Assembly: GCA_013397115.1 (NCBI GenBank)
Contig: VWZW01006255.1
Coordinates: forward strand, 2,461,270-2,525,269
DNA: 64,000 bases
Direction of reading: 5' to 3'
Source: Edolisoma coerulescens
Taxonomy: Eukaryota > Chordata > Aves > Passeriformes > Campephagidae
In this document: positions 37,432-49,173 of the stretch, one piece after another
How the letters are laid out: every line of letters begins with the position of its first letter
How positions within the stretch are numbered: position 1 is the stretch's first letter
The notes under the pieces: model-generated
Seen by the model: the letters and a program-made list of their open reading frames with translations, nothing else
Told to the model about the DNA's origin: nothing
Databases searched by the model: none
Made by a program: the position numbers and the translations under genes

Positions 37432-40400
37432 CTAAATTCTTTCTTTTAAAAAGAAGCACTAGCAAGAAATGTTCAACTTTCCTTTACAGAGTTCACCTGG
37501 GTAAGATGCATCCTGACATAACTCTCCAGTCAGAGATTTAGTTCTGTCACTGTTGTACCTACCCAAACATTATTCTAAAAGTGAGGAGACACACACCCGA
37601 GACCTTCAGCAGGCAATAGTCGTGGTTACTGAGCTCTGCAACACTGGGGATATTTTTTTACTTTCATAGGCATTTTGGTAGTTTGGCAAAGGCTAGAGGG
37701 GAGTTTAGTGAGGTTATGGGTGTGTTTATTACTTTCTGCCGGAAGCTTAATGGAATATACAAATGGGGTTTGCTGATAGGGAACAGTACTGAGCTTATAA
37801 TCTGGCTGTTCTTTCTCACTGGAGGGCTATGGATAGACTTTACAGCTTGGAAATGAAACACTTGTAGCTATGTGCTCCAGCAGAGCAAAGCCAAATGTTG
37901 TTTGGCTTGAATTTACTGTGCAGTGCTGTGGGATTCTTCTGGATTTTGGAACTGTTTCTGCAAGGGAAAATGGGGCCAGGTTAAGGGTAACAAAAAACAA
38001 AACTTTCTCTTACAGAGTTCTCCATAAACTAAGCAAATACCTTTACAAGGATTATCTGCTGCTGCAGCATCTAAGCTCTTGCCTTCCCAGCTGATAACTT
38101 TTGTATTAATTTAGGCTTAATTCATGTACAAGGAAAGTAATACTTTTTTCCTAATTAAAATGTTAGTTTTTACTGCATGTTCCCATCAAATGACACATAA
38201 AAAAACCCCAGGTCTATCTTTCCTCCACACACCACTGGTAAATAGCAAATGCTTAACCTCCCCTCAAGTAAGAATAAAAGCTTTATTTTTGGTACAAACA
38301 GAAACTGGTGAGGGGGAGTGTTAAAGTATCTTGGTGCTGTAGAAATTAACTGAGGGAGAAAGAGGGAAAAATTATATATAGACCACTTGCCCTCCTCAGT
38401 GGTAAAACCCCCTGAACATCGGATGTCTGACTTCAATAATTTCTAACAATCTTTTGAAGCCAGATAATCAGCCTTTGAGTGGAAATAAAGACGAAACTAG
38501 TAAGCAGACATCCACTGAATGTAGTATAACTGTTGTAGGAGTACAGTGCCTGTGCTGGTACCCTTTTTTGAGGTTTTTGCTGCTTCCATGTCCCATCTTG
38601 GAATGAATGCAGACGTTTTCAGTCATGAGATAGTATTGCCCCAGTTTTGCATTGACTTGAGGAAACTCAATAGAGATGATTTAGCTGAAAAATCAAGCTA
38701 AGTCTCTCCAGATTTCTCCAGAGAAGGCAGCTGAACACTGAGCCCCAGCAGGAAAAGAACTGGTGTTTAGTTGTTAATGTGCAGCTCAGGTGCCCAAAGC
38801 AGTAGCTTTGATTCTTTGGTCAGTCCATATCTGAGGTCATTCCATTGCAGTCTGTGGCACTGCCACCTGCAACTCGTGGCTGCAGCTGCAAGGGGTAGTT
38901 GCTGCTTCTGACTTTTGTTCAAAGGTGTGTGGCTAATCCAAAATGGGTTTGTAAAGTATAAGTTTAGAGAAGCTTGAAAATATACATCCACTGTCATACC
39001 TGGGTTGGGGAATTCTGCACAGGGAGTAAAGAGGGAAGAAGCTTCCTCAAAGCCATAATTCAGAGAGTTCTGGCAGGTCTAAAAGTTATAAAGTATTTTA
39101 AAAAGCACCTCCTATTTGTATGACTTGTGAAATTATGGGTAAGAAGCTGGACTAAATTAAGACACTGATATAAAATAGTGTTTCCCAGACCACTGACACC
39201 CACACAGGGTGGAAAGTTCTTCCAAGAGTACTTTGATGCCTTCAAGTATGTGTTGCTGCAAGTTCAGTCAGAATTTGTAGCTATTTCACAATAAGCATCT
39301 GACGTTGTTTACTGCAGCAGAGCTGATCATGCAGAAAACAGTTTTTCTTCTCATAAACAGATGTGCCAAGCAGCAGGGTGTAATTATTTTATCATCCAGA
39401 AGAACCCCTCAGCATACTAAGGACAGTGAAAGAAATGTATTATAGGGAACACCAAAGGTGTGGGGCTGCAGAGACAAACAGAACCTGGAGTAGCAGGAGA
39501 TTCATCTCAAATAAATAGGATGTTTAATTTGGTATTTGATACCCAGCAGGTTCTCCAGGAATACATCAAAAATTTAAATCATGCGCTCTTCTGAAAAACA
39601 TGCAAATAACATTTGTTGCAAAACAGGCTAAACACTCAAGTCCAGATATTCCCCAAGAAGAAACCCTACCCTGGAAGGAAGAGTTTGTTTGTGGGGTTTT
39701 TGTTTGGTTTTGTAGTTTTTTTTACGAAGTGTCTTCCCAGTTGCCTTGAAAGTCGAAGCTTTAACTGCAGGGAAGAATACTCTTGAATAGAGCTCCTAGT
39801 ATCTTGTTCCCTGATATTCATGGATCCTTTAAGAACTGACACGCAACGTGGCTTCCAAAGGTTGCCAGTCCCCCATTTCTCTGGCTGTAGATCATCCATA
39901 CACCTGTGCAAAAAAAGGCTTCCTTGGCTGCAGCATCATTTGCAGTCTCAAGTTTGCAAGTCTGCTCTTGCAGTCTACAATGACTTTCAGGGAAAACATC
40001 TTTACAGAGCTGGTGAAACAGAAAATATGCATCCCTTATGGCCCCTTATCCTGACACCCAGTGCCTTTCTCAGTACATCTTATCTTTCCAGAACAATTCC
40101 AGGCTACAGAGGAGATGAAAGCAGAAGGAGGTATACTGATTCTGATGTATTAGTTCATTTTCTATCTCTTACAGGTATTTTTCCACACTGCATGAGAAAC
40201 CTGCACACCAAGCCTGTAAGTGGGGAAGGCATCTCCACTTCAGCCCAAGCTGTGCATGGCTCCAGGCCATACATACCTGTATGGCTTTGCTAGGTAGTGA
40301 TCCAGGCCACGTTTCCTTCTGAGTCAAAATGGGCAACAGCGTGACCTCTACCAGGTGCACGTGGACTTGGGAATTGGTTGCAAAGTGCTTCGAGCTGCTT

Positions 40401-41034
40401 CATGGTGAAGGGTGTAAAAGAAATTTAAAACAGAGGAGGAAAAACCTATTCTACTACAGTGCATGGGGCTACCTGCAACCTGCAGTCTCTTCAAATGGAC
40501 ACGTTTACTCTTAGATCAAATGCTGAGCAACACTGGGAAGTGTACAGGCAGCAAGTAGCTCATTGGAGCAGGAAGAGAGTGGGAGACTCAGATCTCCTAC
40601 CTGTTACCTTGAAAAATTCGTAATATGCCAGCTCAAAGGCTGCTTTGTTCTCCCACCCACCACCATTTTACATACCCCGCTTCTGAGCCAGTTGATCAAA
40701 TGGTGCTCTTGTATCTGACAAGTCTTTTACAGAGCACAACTGGTTTTGGCCTGAAATGTTCTGTAAGCACACCAGCTTTCATGATGGCCCTGGGACAGAT
40801 GAGGCACTTGGTGGAGACAGAACCTATGAAAGCTGGTCCGGTCAGGTAACCAGATCCTACACAGTGAGAGGCAGATGACATTTAAATAGTACACAGAGCT
40901 TTTCTTCTGAGTATTAAGATGACAATGAATCATCTAAGGTGTGTTCCTAGTCTTGGCTCTCTTTAAAATACTGATTGTCTAAGAACTCCATTACACTTGA
41001 CTCCATATTCCATACATTTGACTATGATGATAAA

Positions 41035-41470
41035 TTGCAGCAAGTTCAGTGCATGGCCACTATTTGCCCCATAAAGAAGAAACTGAAGAAACGGAGCTCA
41101 TTTAGCCTAAGTAAGAGGGGTTTTGAGGGGAGATTACCAAGAAAGAAAAGCCAAGTTCCTCACAATAGTGCATGGTGAGAGGACAAAATTGACAGATATA
41201 AATTGTAATTTAAATAGACTTTTAAAAATTTATCTGACTTTATATAAGCAAAAGCTTTTTCTTCATGAGGACAGTCAAGCATTGGAACAGGTTGTCTAGA
41301 GATTCTGGATGTGTAATCCCCGTCCATGGAGGTTTTCAAAACCTAAGTGGCTAAAGACCTGAATACTCTGGTTTGAGCTCATAGCTGACCCTGCTTTGAG
41401 TAGGAATTTTGACTAGAGACATCCTCTGGTCCCTTCTAACATAAGTTAGTCTGAATTCTATGTTGCTGTA
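41035..41470 (+). mobile_element. CR1 LINE, 3' part
   Basis: Shows the CR1 3' progression: 'gcaagttcagtgcatggccac', 'ggagctcatttagcctaagtaagagg', 'aagcattggaacaggttgtctagagattctgg', 'ccatggaggttttcaaaacc' and a 3' end 'ctggtcccttctaac...gtctgaattctatg'. These correspond to the classic 'gcattggaacaggctgcccagggaggtgg...ccatccctggaggt.tttaaaa...ccttccaac..attctatg'. It is diverged and 5'-truncated. Confidence 0.85.
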
Positions 41471-42639
41471 AATACCAAACCTTACAGCAGAATTTATGGT
41501 GCCCCTAGTCCATCCCTTTCAGCCTTTTTCTACTTTCAATTTTCTACCACTTTTTCTGATTCAGTTATCTTGGTCCCCCATCACCCCATACCCAACAGTT
41601 ATTTTCCAGGCAGTTTGTCTTTCTCCTCACCTTTTGTTGAAATATGGAATCTGCAATAAAAAGGTCTTTCTGAAGAAGAATTAGGGTTATTTCACTTCCT
41701 TCTGACTCAAGGACTTTATGCCTGAAATGGCTCTTAAAATGCTGATTAGCCTCAATTCTTAGTCAGCTCCATACCTTAAAAAGGAAAACAATCACATTCA
41801 TTTCTGTAATACACTGTTTGGGCACTTCCTTGCTCTTTGCAACACCACCTCTCCTCAGCTAACTACTCTCTAGCTGAAGCTTAGCAGCAAACAAAATTGA
41901 AATCTGAAAAGACCACAATCGCCACTCCTTTTTGACCTCTCTGTTATTGAGAGCATGGGTGCTTTTATCTCTTATACGGTATTCATGTGCATACTGCAAA
42001 TTTTGAGCAGGATGATGTCACTGGTAAAAAAAAAAAACCACACTTGATCTGCAAAAAGACAATGACTAACAGCGAAACCTCTGCAACAAGAATTTGAGGT
42101 CATGTACAGGCACAGTGACTGACTCCAGAGGCTGCACCAGTGATGCTTTTTCATAGCCTGTTGATGTATGAGACAGTTGCTATTCTTCAGACTTAAAATG
42201 AAAAACATTTTTTTTTGATTGCTCACGTTCCTTTCTTCCATCCTTACTACCCACTCATTGATGAAAACAAGGAAAGATTCATTTTACCAAGGAATAGGAA
42301 TTCTTTTCAGAGTTCTGTTTGCCTATTTTATTTAACCCAAGTGGGACTTCACATGAAAACATTAAGTGTGTTCCCTGTGAATAATCTTCTTTTATTTGAT
42401 TTTCAGAGGGGAAAGAGTTAGTGTTAATGCAACCTCAATGGAAAATAAGTATCATAAAATGAAAGTAGGAAAGAGGGGAAGCTATCTGAAGTTGTTCTCG
42501 CCTGCAAATCGTGTTATGTGGTTTATGCAGTTGCCTTCCTTTGTTCATCAGAATGTGAGTACAGCTGGTTTCAGTTTCTTGCCCTTCGAATAACATTCAG
42601 AGTGAGATTGCTCTTCACCACTCTTTTGTCACACTCAAA

Positions 42640-42745
42640 TAATTTAGGATGGAATTGACCTTAGGTCCAATCCCCTGACAAAAACAAAGCTTACTTCAAA
42701 AGCTGGAGCAGGTTATGTACAGCCTGCTGGTCACGTTTTGAGTGC
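42640..42745 (-). mobile_element. CR1 LINE 3' fragment, reverse orientation (probable)
   Basis: 'tttaggatggaattgacctt..ggtccaatccc' matches the reversed CR1 end 'tttaggttggaaaagacctt...gtccaacc', followed by 'agctggagcaggttatgtacagcc' (reversed '...accaggttgctcagggcc'). It is short and degraded. Confidence 0.6.
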
Positions 42746-43171
42746 ACCTCGGTGTCCCTCCCTGAGAAGCAGCATCAGTATCCAAGTGCCAGCTGGGTTT
42801 CAAACCAGTGGTCATTACTTTCTGAGCCCAGCAGGAGGGAGGGTGTGCCACCTTCCAAGTCCTTCTGAGATGGGTGACTTAACCAGCTTTCAGCAATCTT
42901 CCCATGAAAGTTGTCGTGTCTGGCCCATACAGAAATCCGTGCTTCATGCTAAGCATAACACAGTACCTGTCTAACCTGCCTGCTTCTCAGACCTTCTCAT
43001 TCAAAGATGTTAAAATACCTTTAAAGCTGGGCTTGATTTCTAGGAGGTAGAATATTGATTTCACTCTAGATGTGGAAAAACACACTTGCTGACAGGTTAC
43101 AGGGTGTGACTGTTCACACGGTGTCAGCGACAGCTGGGAGACAACTCACAGCCCCTGCCCTGCCCTGCCCT

Positions 43172-43219
43172 GGTATCACGAAGGGAGAACCCTCCGGTAT
43201 CACGAAGGGAGAACAGCCT
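43172..43219. repeat. Two-copy 24-bp tandem repeat
   Basis: The 19-mer GGTATCACGAAGGGAGAAC occurs at 43172-43190 and again, perfectly, at 43196-43214, giving a 24-bp unit. It lies just upstream of the CpG island and follows a short (CCCTG)n run at 43153-43171. Confidence 0.9.
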
Positions 43220-43424
43220 CAGCACCAGCGAGCCCTGCCGGAGCCAAAAGCCTTATCGATGGTTGAGTATCCTGGGATACTCCTAAGGAAATGTCCTAAT
43301 CCCCTTTCGGCACCTTTCCAAAACACCCTCAGCTGTGGCCAAAGGATCATTCGTGTCTGATGTCCCATCAGACCGGTGCAAGAGCCTCACTTCTGGTTTC
43401 GTTCAGACTCTGAATGATCCCATC

Positions 43425-43850
43425 CTGCTGTCGATCGCACTTCAACACGCAGCGCGCGTGGCTGGGGCTGTACAGTTTTAACTCGTTCCACTCTCAGACC
43501 CGAGCCGTCGGCTTTGCTTCCCACGAGCCAGAGAGGGGAGAAAAAACTCATCCTGACTACTTTGAAAACACAAACAAACGAGGAGAGAAGGAGCAGGCGA
43601 AGCGTTTATCAGCGGCGCCCGGCGCCGCGGTGAGAAGCGCCGAGCGGCGGGCACGGCACCCCCGCAGTGCCCGCAGCAGGCACCGGGTGGCGCCCGCGCT
43701 CCGCCCGCGCCCGGCCGGNNNNNNNNNNNNNNNNNNNNGGGCCCTCAGCCGCAGGCACAGCCCGGGCTGGCCGCGGGCCGCTGACGGGAAACGTGCGGGA
43801 GGGGAGCACTCCATCTCGTCGCAAGCAAAACTTCATTTCAAGCCCGTGGT
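43425..43850. promoter_or_regulatory. CpG island within SLC9A9 intron 4, broken by an assembly gap
   Basis: Dense CpG (about 45 by hand count, strongest at 43600-43810) in a surrounding intron with very few. It contains GC-box-like CCGCCC (for example at 43700-43705) and a splice-donor-like CCGCG|GTGAGAAG with GT at 43630-43631. It is split by 20 N. In vertebrates such islands usually mark promoters, so an alternative SLC9A9 start or a non-coding transcript is possible. No coding exon is recognised here. A 254-codon frame crossing the gap (43414-44178) includes undetermined bases and resembles no family, so it is not annotated. Confidence 0.65.
43719..43738. other. Assembly gap (20 N)
   Basis: Twenty undetermined bases flanked on both sides by very GC-rich sequence. 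This is probably a placeholder for a hard-to-sequence stretch, and the true length is unknown. Confidence 0.98.
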
Positions 43851-44899
43851 TTCTACTGAGAGCTTCTCTAGACTGGTCGTGGGGACACCAGGCCACATGG
43901 GGGGCCTAGTCTGGGGCATCCAGATCCAGGATGTGCTCCAGTTCCAAACCAGGAGGAGCCAGCGCCAGCTCCTTGTTTATCCTGTGACAGAGCAGTGTCC
44001 AAAGTCTGCAGCAGCCAGGACTCCCACTTCTCTCTTCTCAGACTTTGAGCACGGGTTGTACTGGCTTTACTACAAGTTATTAAACAAGCATCATCCTTTA
44101 CATGTCACTCTTCAAACACTGATCTACCCAGGGGTTCTGAATAACACAATAAATGAAACAATTCTGATGAACAATTAGAAAACTAGGGATGTCTTGGGGA
44201 TACGAGGGAGTCTCTTAGCTAAGATTGTTGTCCAGTCTGCAAAAATATCAGAGTGTTAATAATCAGTCTGATTTTCAAAAGTTTTCACATAGTTTTCTAA
44301 GTAGGGACTTAGTTACTGGAGTCGTGACACAGTGATTTAAGGACATCACTAACAAAGTTACACAATTTGTGAGAACACTTAGAAGACTGGAAGTGACTCA
44401 GAAGCCTGCAGGAGTTGTTACAATGCCCTCCTAGTAAAAGGAATAGACTGCAAAACCTATTACAGTTGCAACCTCTCACTGGCAAATTGCAGCCTCATTA
44501 GTAATCTTGGCAAGATGACGGGGGTTTTACATTACTGATCCTCTTGTTAGCCCCTCAAGTGTGCCACTGAAGCGCTCTTTCGGGAGCAGTTTGTGGAAGT
44601 GAATGTTGTAAATATATTGCCTTTATAGGCAAACAGACGCTCTCTGTCTTTGGGGCTATCAAACTGGCGCATTCACAAACTCACTACTCACTTAAAAATA
44701 AATGGGAAGAGAAGGTAGTAGTTAAACCTGCCAAAAATTAGGATCTAATGATAATTGTAAGCACATATATTTTGTAGTATTTTCCCAGTGAGCCAAGACA
44801 CACACACTAACATAAAGTAGATTCTCTTCCCCACAAAACTCTCTCTTTAGTGGCATGGATGTTCTAAATAACTTATAACTCTTCTATATGCAAGGATGA

Positions 44900-44956
44900 C
44901 ATACATACACATATATATACACACACATATATAACTATATATATATTTTTTTTTTA
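44900..44956. repeat. CA/TA microsatellite and T-run
   Basis: Alternating (CATA), (TA) and (CA) units followed by a run of about 12 T. Simple-sequence DNA. Confidence 0.9.
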
Positions 44957-46819
44957 ATTGAAAAACAGAATTATCTATCAACAACATAGTGACTGACTTA
45001 AATGCACTAACATTACTGTAGGGCAATAGCAGTTGTTCTCAGGCAGGCAGTAGGAGGTCCTGTTCAGGTGCTCCACTAAGACAAGAAATTTATATAATTA
45101 GGAATCCGTCTGTCATAAGCGTCCCCAAGCACTCCCTGGGTGTCCCTCACACCACAGCCTGGCTGACAGCATGTGGTGATGCATGTAGTCAAGGAACATC
45201 ATTATCTCTCCACTGTGCCTCAGTTTTATTCGCAGATTCTTTAAACCAGGCTGTTCTTCCATTAAGCTGACCTGGGAGCTACAGAGCATCCAAGCAGACT
45301 CCTTCCACTTTAGTAGAGCACTGGTAGCAGTTTAACACATTTCCTAATAATTGCCCACAAATGCTCCATGAAGGACAAACAGTTCCACAAAGCTCCTCAG
45401 ATAATATTCTCTGTGATTACAGAGTCTCAGGAGGGCTTTTCTGCCAAGGAGAAAAAAATGTCACGCCTTGAGGTTAGCTTGTCATGGGCTGTAAACAAGG
45501 TGTCCGTAGCCACACTGTTCAAAACTTTTTCTCCTCTGTGTTCTTCCTCTGTTCATTACTGGCCCCTGTGTGGCTTCTGCTTTGAAAGAATTAATTATTC
45601 AAGCTGCCTACATATCGCTTTTCAACAACAGCTAGCCCCATTGTGTTACAAGGACAAAAACCTTCCATAACAGCCAGGACAGATGGCTGAAGCCTGGCAA
45701 CACATTTCAGAGCAGGGCCACACCTCTGTGTTATCAAACCTGGGTTTATTTTCAAGCCTCCTTATCTTTGATATTTTAATTATAGTGCTACTCTTGAGGA
45801 TATTCTTGTTGCACAAAAATATCATATTGAATTATTTTTTTAGTGCCTCATTATGATAAAAAACTGGGAAACATGATCCAGATGCAAACTAAAAGCTGAA
45901 CAATCCAAAGAATACAAACTATGTAATTTAATGAATATCTTGTTTAAGGACTTACTGTTTATCTTTTGCTGGGTTTTTAACACGTTGGGGATGGCAATAG
46001 TGCTGTATTATTCAGCAAATATCCCTGCTGGAATACTGTCTTCTTGCCACAGTCATACTATGTAAGCCATTCTGTCTCAAGGGAATGTCTAACAGTGCAG
46101 TGCCAAGATGCTGTCCTGAGGTATATGTTCCTTCATACTTCCTTTCCTGCAGGGTTTTCTGCCTCTAAAAAGATGTCTGAGTTGCTTTCTCACACTTCTT
46201 TGATCTCTTTGATCATTATAGTCTAACCCATTCTTAATTTCCTCTTGCTGGCCCATTTTGAAAGCCTCGTGTATGATTTCCAGTGGATAAAATTGCCATT
46301 GGGATGCCCTTGCTCTCCCTTTAGCACTGATCGTCATCACTCATGAACAGATGCTGGGGAGGCAGATGATCTTTCAAATGTAGCAAGGAAGACTAGGAGG
46401 AGTGTGCCTGGAGGCAGATTCAAGCACTTGGAAGGGTGTAGTCACACACAGTGGTGTTAGCTTGCTCCGGGGAGGGAGGGGAGCAAGAGCTGAACATCAA
46501 AGTGCAATGGAAATGTAAAATCCTTAGTGCTGTGATTCCTCCTTTCATCTGTGCTTTTTCTCCTGGCAAGGTGTTGCAGGCAGTTCTGCTTTCTATGCCA
46601 CCGAATAGGCTCAAGCTTCAGTGAATGTAAATGGAGCCCCTGGACCAGTTTTTTATCCTTCAGAAGTTCTAACACTCTCTGAAATTAATTTGAGATTGGA
46701 TATTTTCAATCAGCAGGTACAAACTCCTTCTAGAACAAACAAGGCACAGGTATTCTTCAGGCTCAAGTTGCAACAAGATGGGGAAGAGCAGGCAAATTGG
46801 GAACAATCCATCCTAGGGA

Positions 46820-47180
46820 AAACCTCAGGCTGGTTCAGCCATGCTCTGCGTGGTGGTGACAGCCCAGCATCTGGCACAGAAGCTTTGGTGCAGGATCCTG
46901 CCTATCCGTGGATGCCGTGTCTCACCCCAAATACAGGGTGGCAAATACAGGCTCAGTGTGCTGGGGGCTCCCCCCCCAGCCTGGGTTCCATGGCCAGGCC
47001 GGGATCCTACAGGCACTGCCCGCCCTGGGGCTCCCTCAGCCTGCGTGTGGGATCCAGATGTGTCCCCTGACCTCTGGTTCTGCTATTGCTTGGCTGCAGC
47101 CAGCTCTGCTGTGCTCACTCAGGTACCAGAGCAAACATGGGCATCGTTGTCCCCTTGTTCAGCCCAAGTGAGTGGTGCTT
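46820..47180. other. GC-rich patch of unknown origin in intron 4
   Basis: Markedly G+C-rich relative to its surroundings, with a C8 run near 46970 but only modest CpG. Three overlapping open frames cross it (up to 149 codons), none resembling a known protein. It could be the body of an old repeat copy or a local composition change. It is followed at 47259 by a run of 17 A. Confidence 0.4.
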
Positions 47181-47717
47181 GGGGATGTGGGTGAATCTGT
47201 AACATCTCGGTCAGTGCTCCCATAGAACAGTGATTTTGTACACAAGAGATTGCTGTGGAAAAAAAAAAAAAAAAAGGCCGAGTGGATTAAAAACCCCTGA
47301 AATATGAAAAGTATAATATAAAGTTACCACAGCAAGAACTCCAAACTGAAGGAAGTAGAGATCTTAAGAACAATTGTTAAAGTTTTGTCAAGAAATTCCA
47401 GAAATACTTACTAACTTAATTACCTGGAGCTATACCTATGGGCAGCTTAAAACAATGCTTACTTATTTCTGAAGCACTCTTAAGTTTTGTGAATAGTCCC
47501 AAATGTTTTTCCATCTGTGAAGGCCTGGCCTGATTTAAGAAGGACTTCTCTAATGTGGCATGAGCAGTATCTGATGAACGGAGGTTCAATCTATAGGAAA
47601 AACTGCTACTAGCAACCATTTTCAGTAATCAGTTGTCCATATGAGATTAAAAGGGAAAAAAAAATATTTCTGCAACTTAAAGTTTACAGTGAGGTCTAAA
47701 TAGACACTCTGTTAAAC

Positions 47718-48582
47718 TGTTCTTGTGTCAGGCTGACCCTGCTGACCCACCAAAGCTGCTCTGTCCCTGCCCTCCTTAGCTGGACAGGGGAGAGAAAATA
47801 CAACGAAAAGCTCTTCGGTTGAGATAAGGGCAGGGAGAGATCACTCACCAGTTACTTTCATGGCCAAAAGACTCACAACCTGAGGAAATTAGTTTAACTT
47901 ATTACCAATAAAATCAGAGTAGGATAATGAGAAATAAATACAAATCTTAAAAAACCCTTCTCTTTTTCCCCAGCTTAACCAGTCACACATTCACTCCCTC
48001 CTCCCCGTGGCTGCACAGGGGGACAGGGAATGGCGTGGTGGTCAGTTCATCACACCTTGTCTCTGCTGCTCCTTCCCCCTCGGGGGAAGATTCCTCAGAC
48101 TCTTCCCCTGCTCCAGCACAGGCTTCCCATGCAGTCACAGCCTCCTGCAGGCACATCCACCTGCTCTGCCATGGGGTCTTCCAGGGGCTGCACGTGGATC
48201 TCTGCTCCCCCATGGACCTCCGTGGGCTGCAGGGGCACAGCTGCCTCACCGTGGGCTGCAGGGGAATCTCAGCTCCAGCGCCTGGAGCACCTCCTGCCTC
48301 TCCTTCCTTGACCCTGCTGTCTGCAGGGCTCTTTCTCTCACATATCCTCACTCCTGTCTCCATCTGTGCAGTTTTGTGCCCTACTGAAATACCTCATCCC
48401 AGGGGTGCTGCCACCATTGCCATGGGCTCAGCCTTGGCCAGTGGCAGGTCTGTCTGGGAGCCTACTGGCTTTGGCTCCATCAGACACAGGAGAAGCTTCC
48501 AGCAGCAGCTTCTCACACCCCTTTAAGCCACCCCTTTAGCCCCCTTCACTACCAAAACCCCACCACACAAACCCAATACAGT
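47718..48582 (-). mobile_element. Solo LTR of an avian endogenous retrovirus family
   Basis: A block of about 865 bp with sharply different composition. It starts TGTTCTTG and ends CCCAATACA (TG...CA; on the minus strand it starts TGTATTGGGTTTGTGTGG). The sequence from 'gctgacccaccaaagctgctctg' through 'cagttcatcacaccttgtctctgc' to 'gggctcagccttggccagtggc' matches, from memory, a long terminal repeat family common in neoavian genomes whose usual sense strand would be minus here. The heptamer GTTAAAC lies directly left (47711-47717) and again at 48583-48589, two bases beyond the CA end, suggesting a target-site duplication. No internal retroviral coding sequence is present, so it is a solo LTR. 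The 126- and 163-codon frames inside are not genes. Confidence 0.75.
48150..48275. repeat. Imperfect internal repeats within the LTR
   Basis: GTGGGCTGCAGGGG occurs at 48222-48235 and 48251-48264 (29-bp spacing), with a third related copy (GGGGCTGCACG) near 48184. I recall longer arrays of this unit in other copies of the family, so this copy would be a short-array version. Confidence 0.6.
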
Positions 48583-49161
48583 GTTAAACAAATTTGGCTA
48601 CAGCTGCTGGATAAAATCAATCCCAAAAGTGACTGTAGTTCATAGTAAGAATACTTAGTGATGAAGTATCAGTTAATTTGTCTCAGTGTCCTCCCAATGA
48701 GGGAATGTACTTCAGTCTTGCTCATTTAAGAATATAATCTTTCTCTGATCTTTGAAGTGATGAAATGAAGGAGTAGATCACGGAGGCACAGAAATTAGAG
48801 CAGTAAAAGAGCTATTAGACTGTAGAGCTCATTATTCCACCCCTAAAAGGCTACTTTGCGGTTCATTCTTGGGTGCTTTGTCCAGTACACCTAAAAACCT
48901 GGGAAGAATGAAGGAGCAATTCTAGTGTGCAGAAATGTCAGTCCTTTTCTCTCTGCTTTAATCCAGCTATAGGATGAAGCAAAGCAGTAATTGCCGCCAT
49001 TATAGAGAACAAATCTATTTGCATTTCTACAGTGCTCCAGCTCTAGCTGTGAATGCCTAATCAGTCCTATTGCTGGAAAAATATTTTCCAGCCTCTTGTC
49101 AAATCTATGTCTGATTGCAGTGCATTACTGCAAAGCCACTTCACCCATGTCCTGGCCCACA

Positions 49162-49173
49162 TCACTAGAGGGC
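49162..49173 (+). promoter_or_regulatory. CTCF-like motif in intron 4
   Basis: TCACTAGAGGGC matches the CTCF core consensus CCASYAGRKGGC at 11 of 12 positions and is followed by TCT, the same trailing bases as the upstream site at 15.56 kb. Motif evidence only. Confidence 0.3.

Noticed and set aside
39820..40293. 157-codon open frame on the + strand
   Set aside because: Longest gap-free frame outside known elements apart from the LTR, but the translation shows no domain, no splice context and no repeat relation. This is consistent with chance in 64 kb.
43414..44178. 254-codon open frame across the CpG island
   Set aside because: It crosses 20 undetermined bases whose true length is unknown, is driven by GC-rich composition, and resembles no protein family in either half.
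46621..47194. 149- and 117-codon frames at 46.6-47.2 kb
   Set aside because: Overlapping frames in a GC-rich patch with no recognisable protein; most likely compositional.
47276..47290. GGCCGAGTGGATTAA resembling the A-box/D-arm of tRNA-Ser or tRNA-Leu
   Set aside because: No B-box, no anticodon arm and no acceptor stem pairing follow; the match is too short for a tRNA or SINE call.
48007..48526. Overlapping 93-163-codon frames at 48.0-48.5 kb (both strands)
   Set aside because: They lie within the solo LTR, and GC-rich LTR sequence lacks stops by composition.
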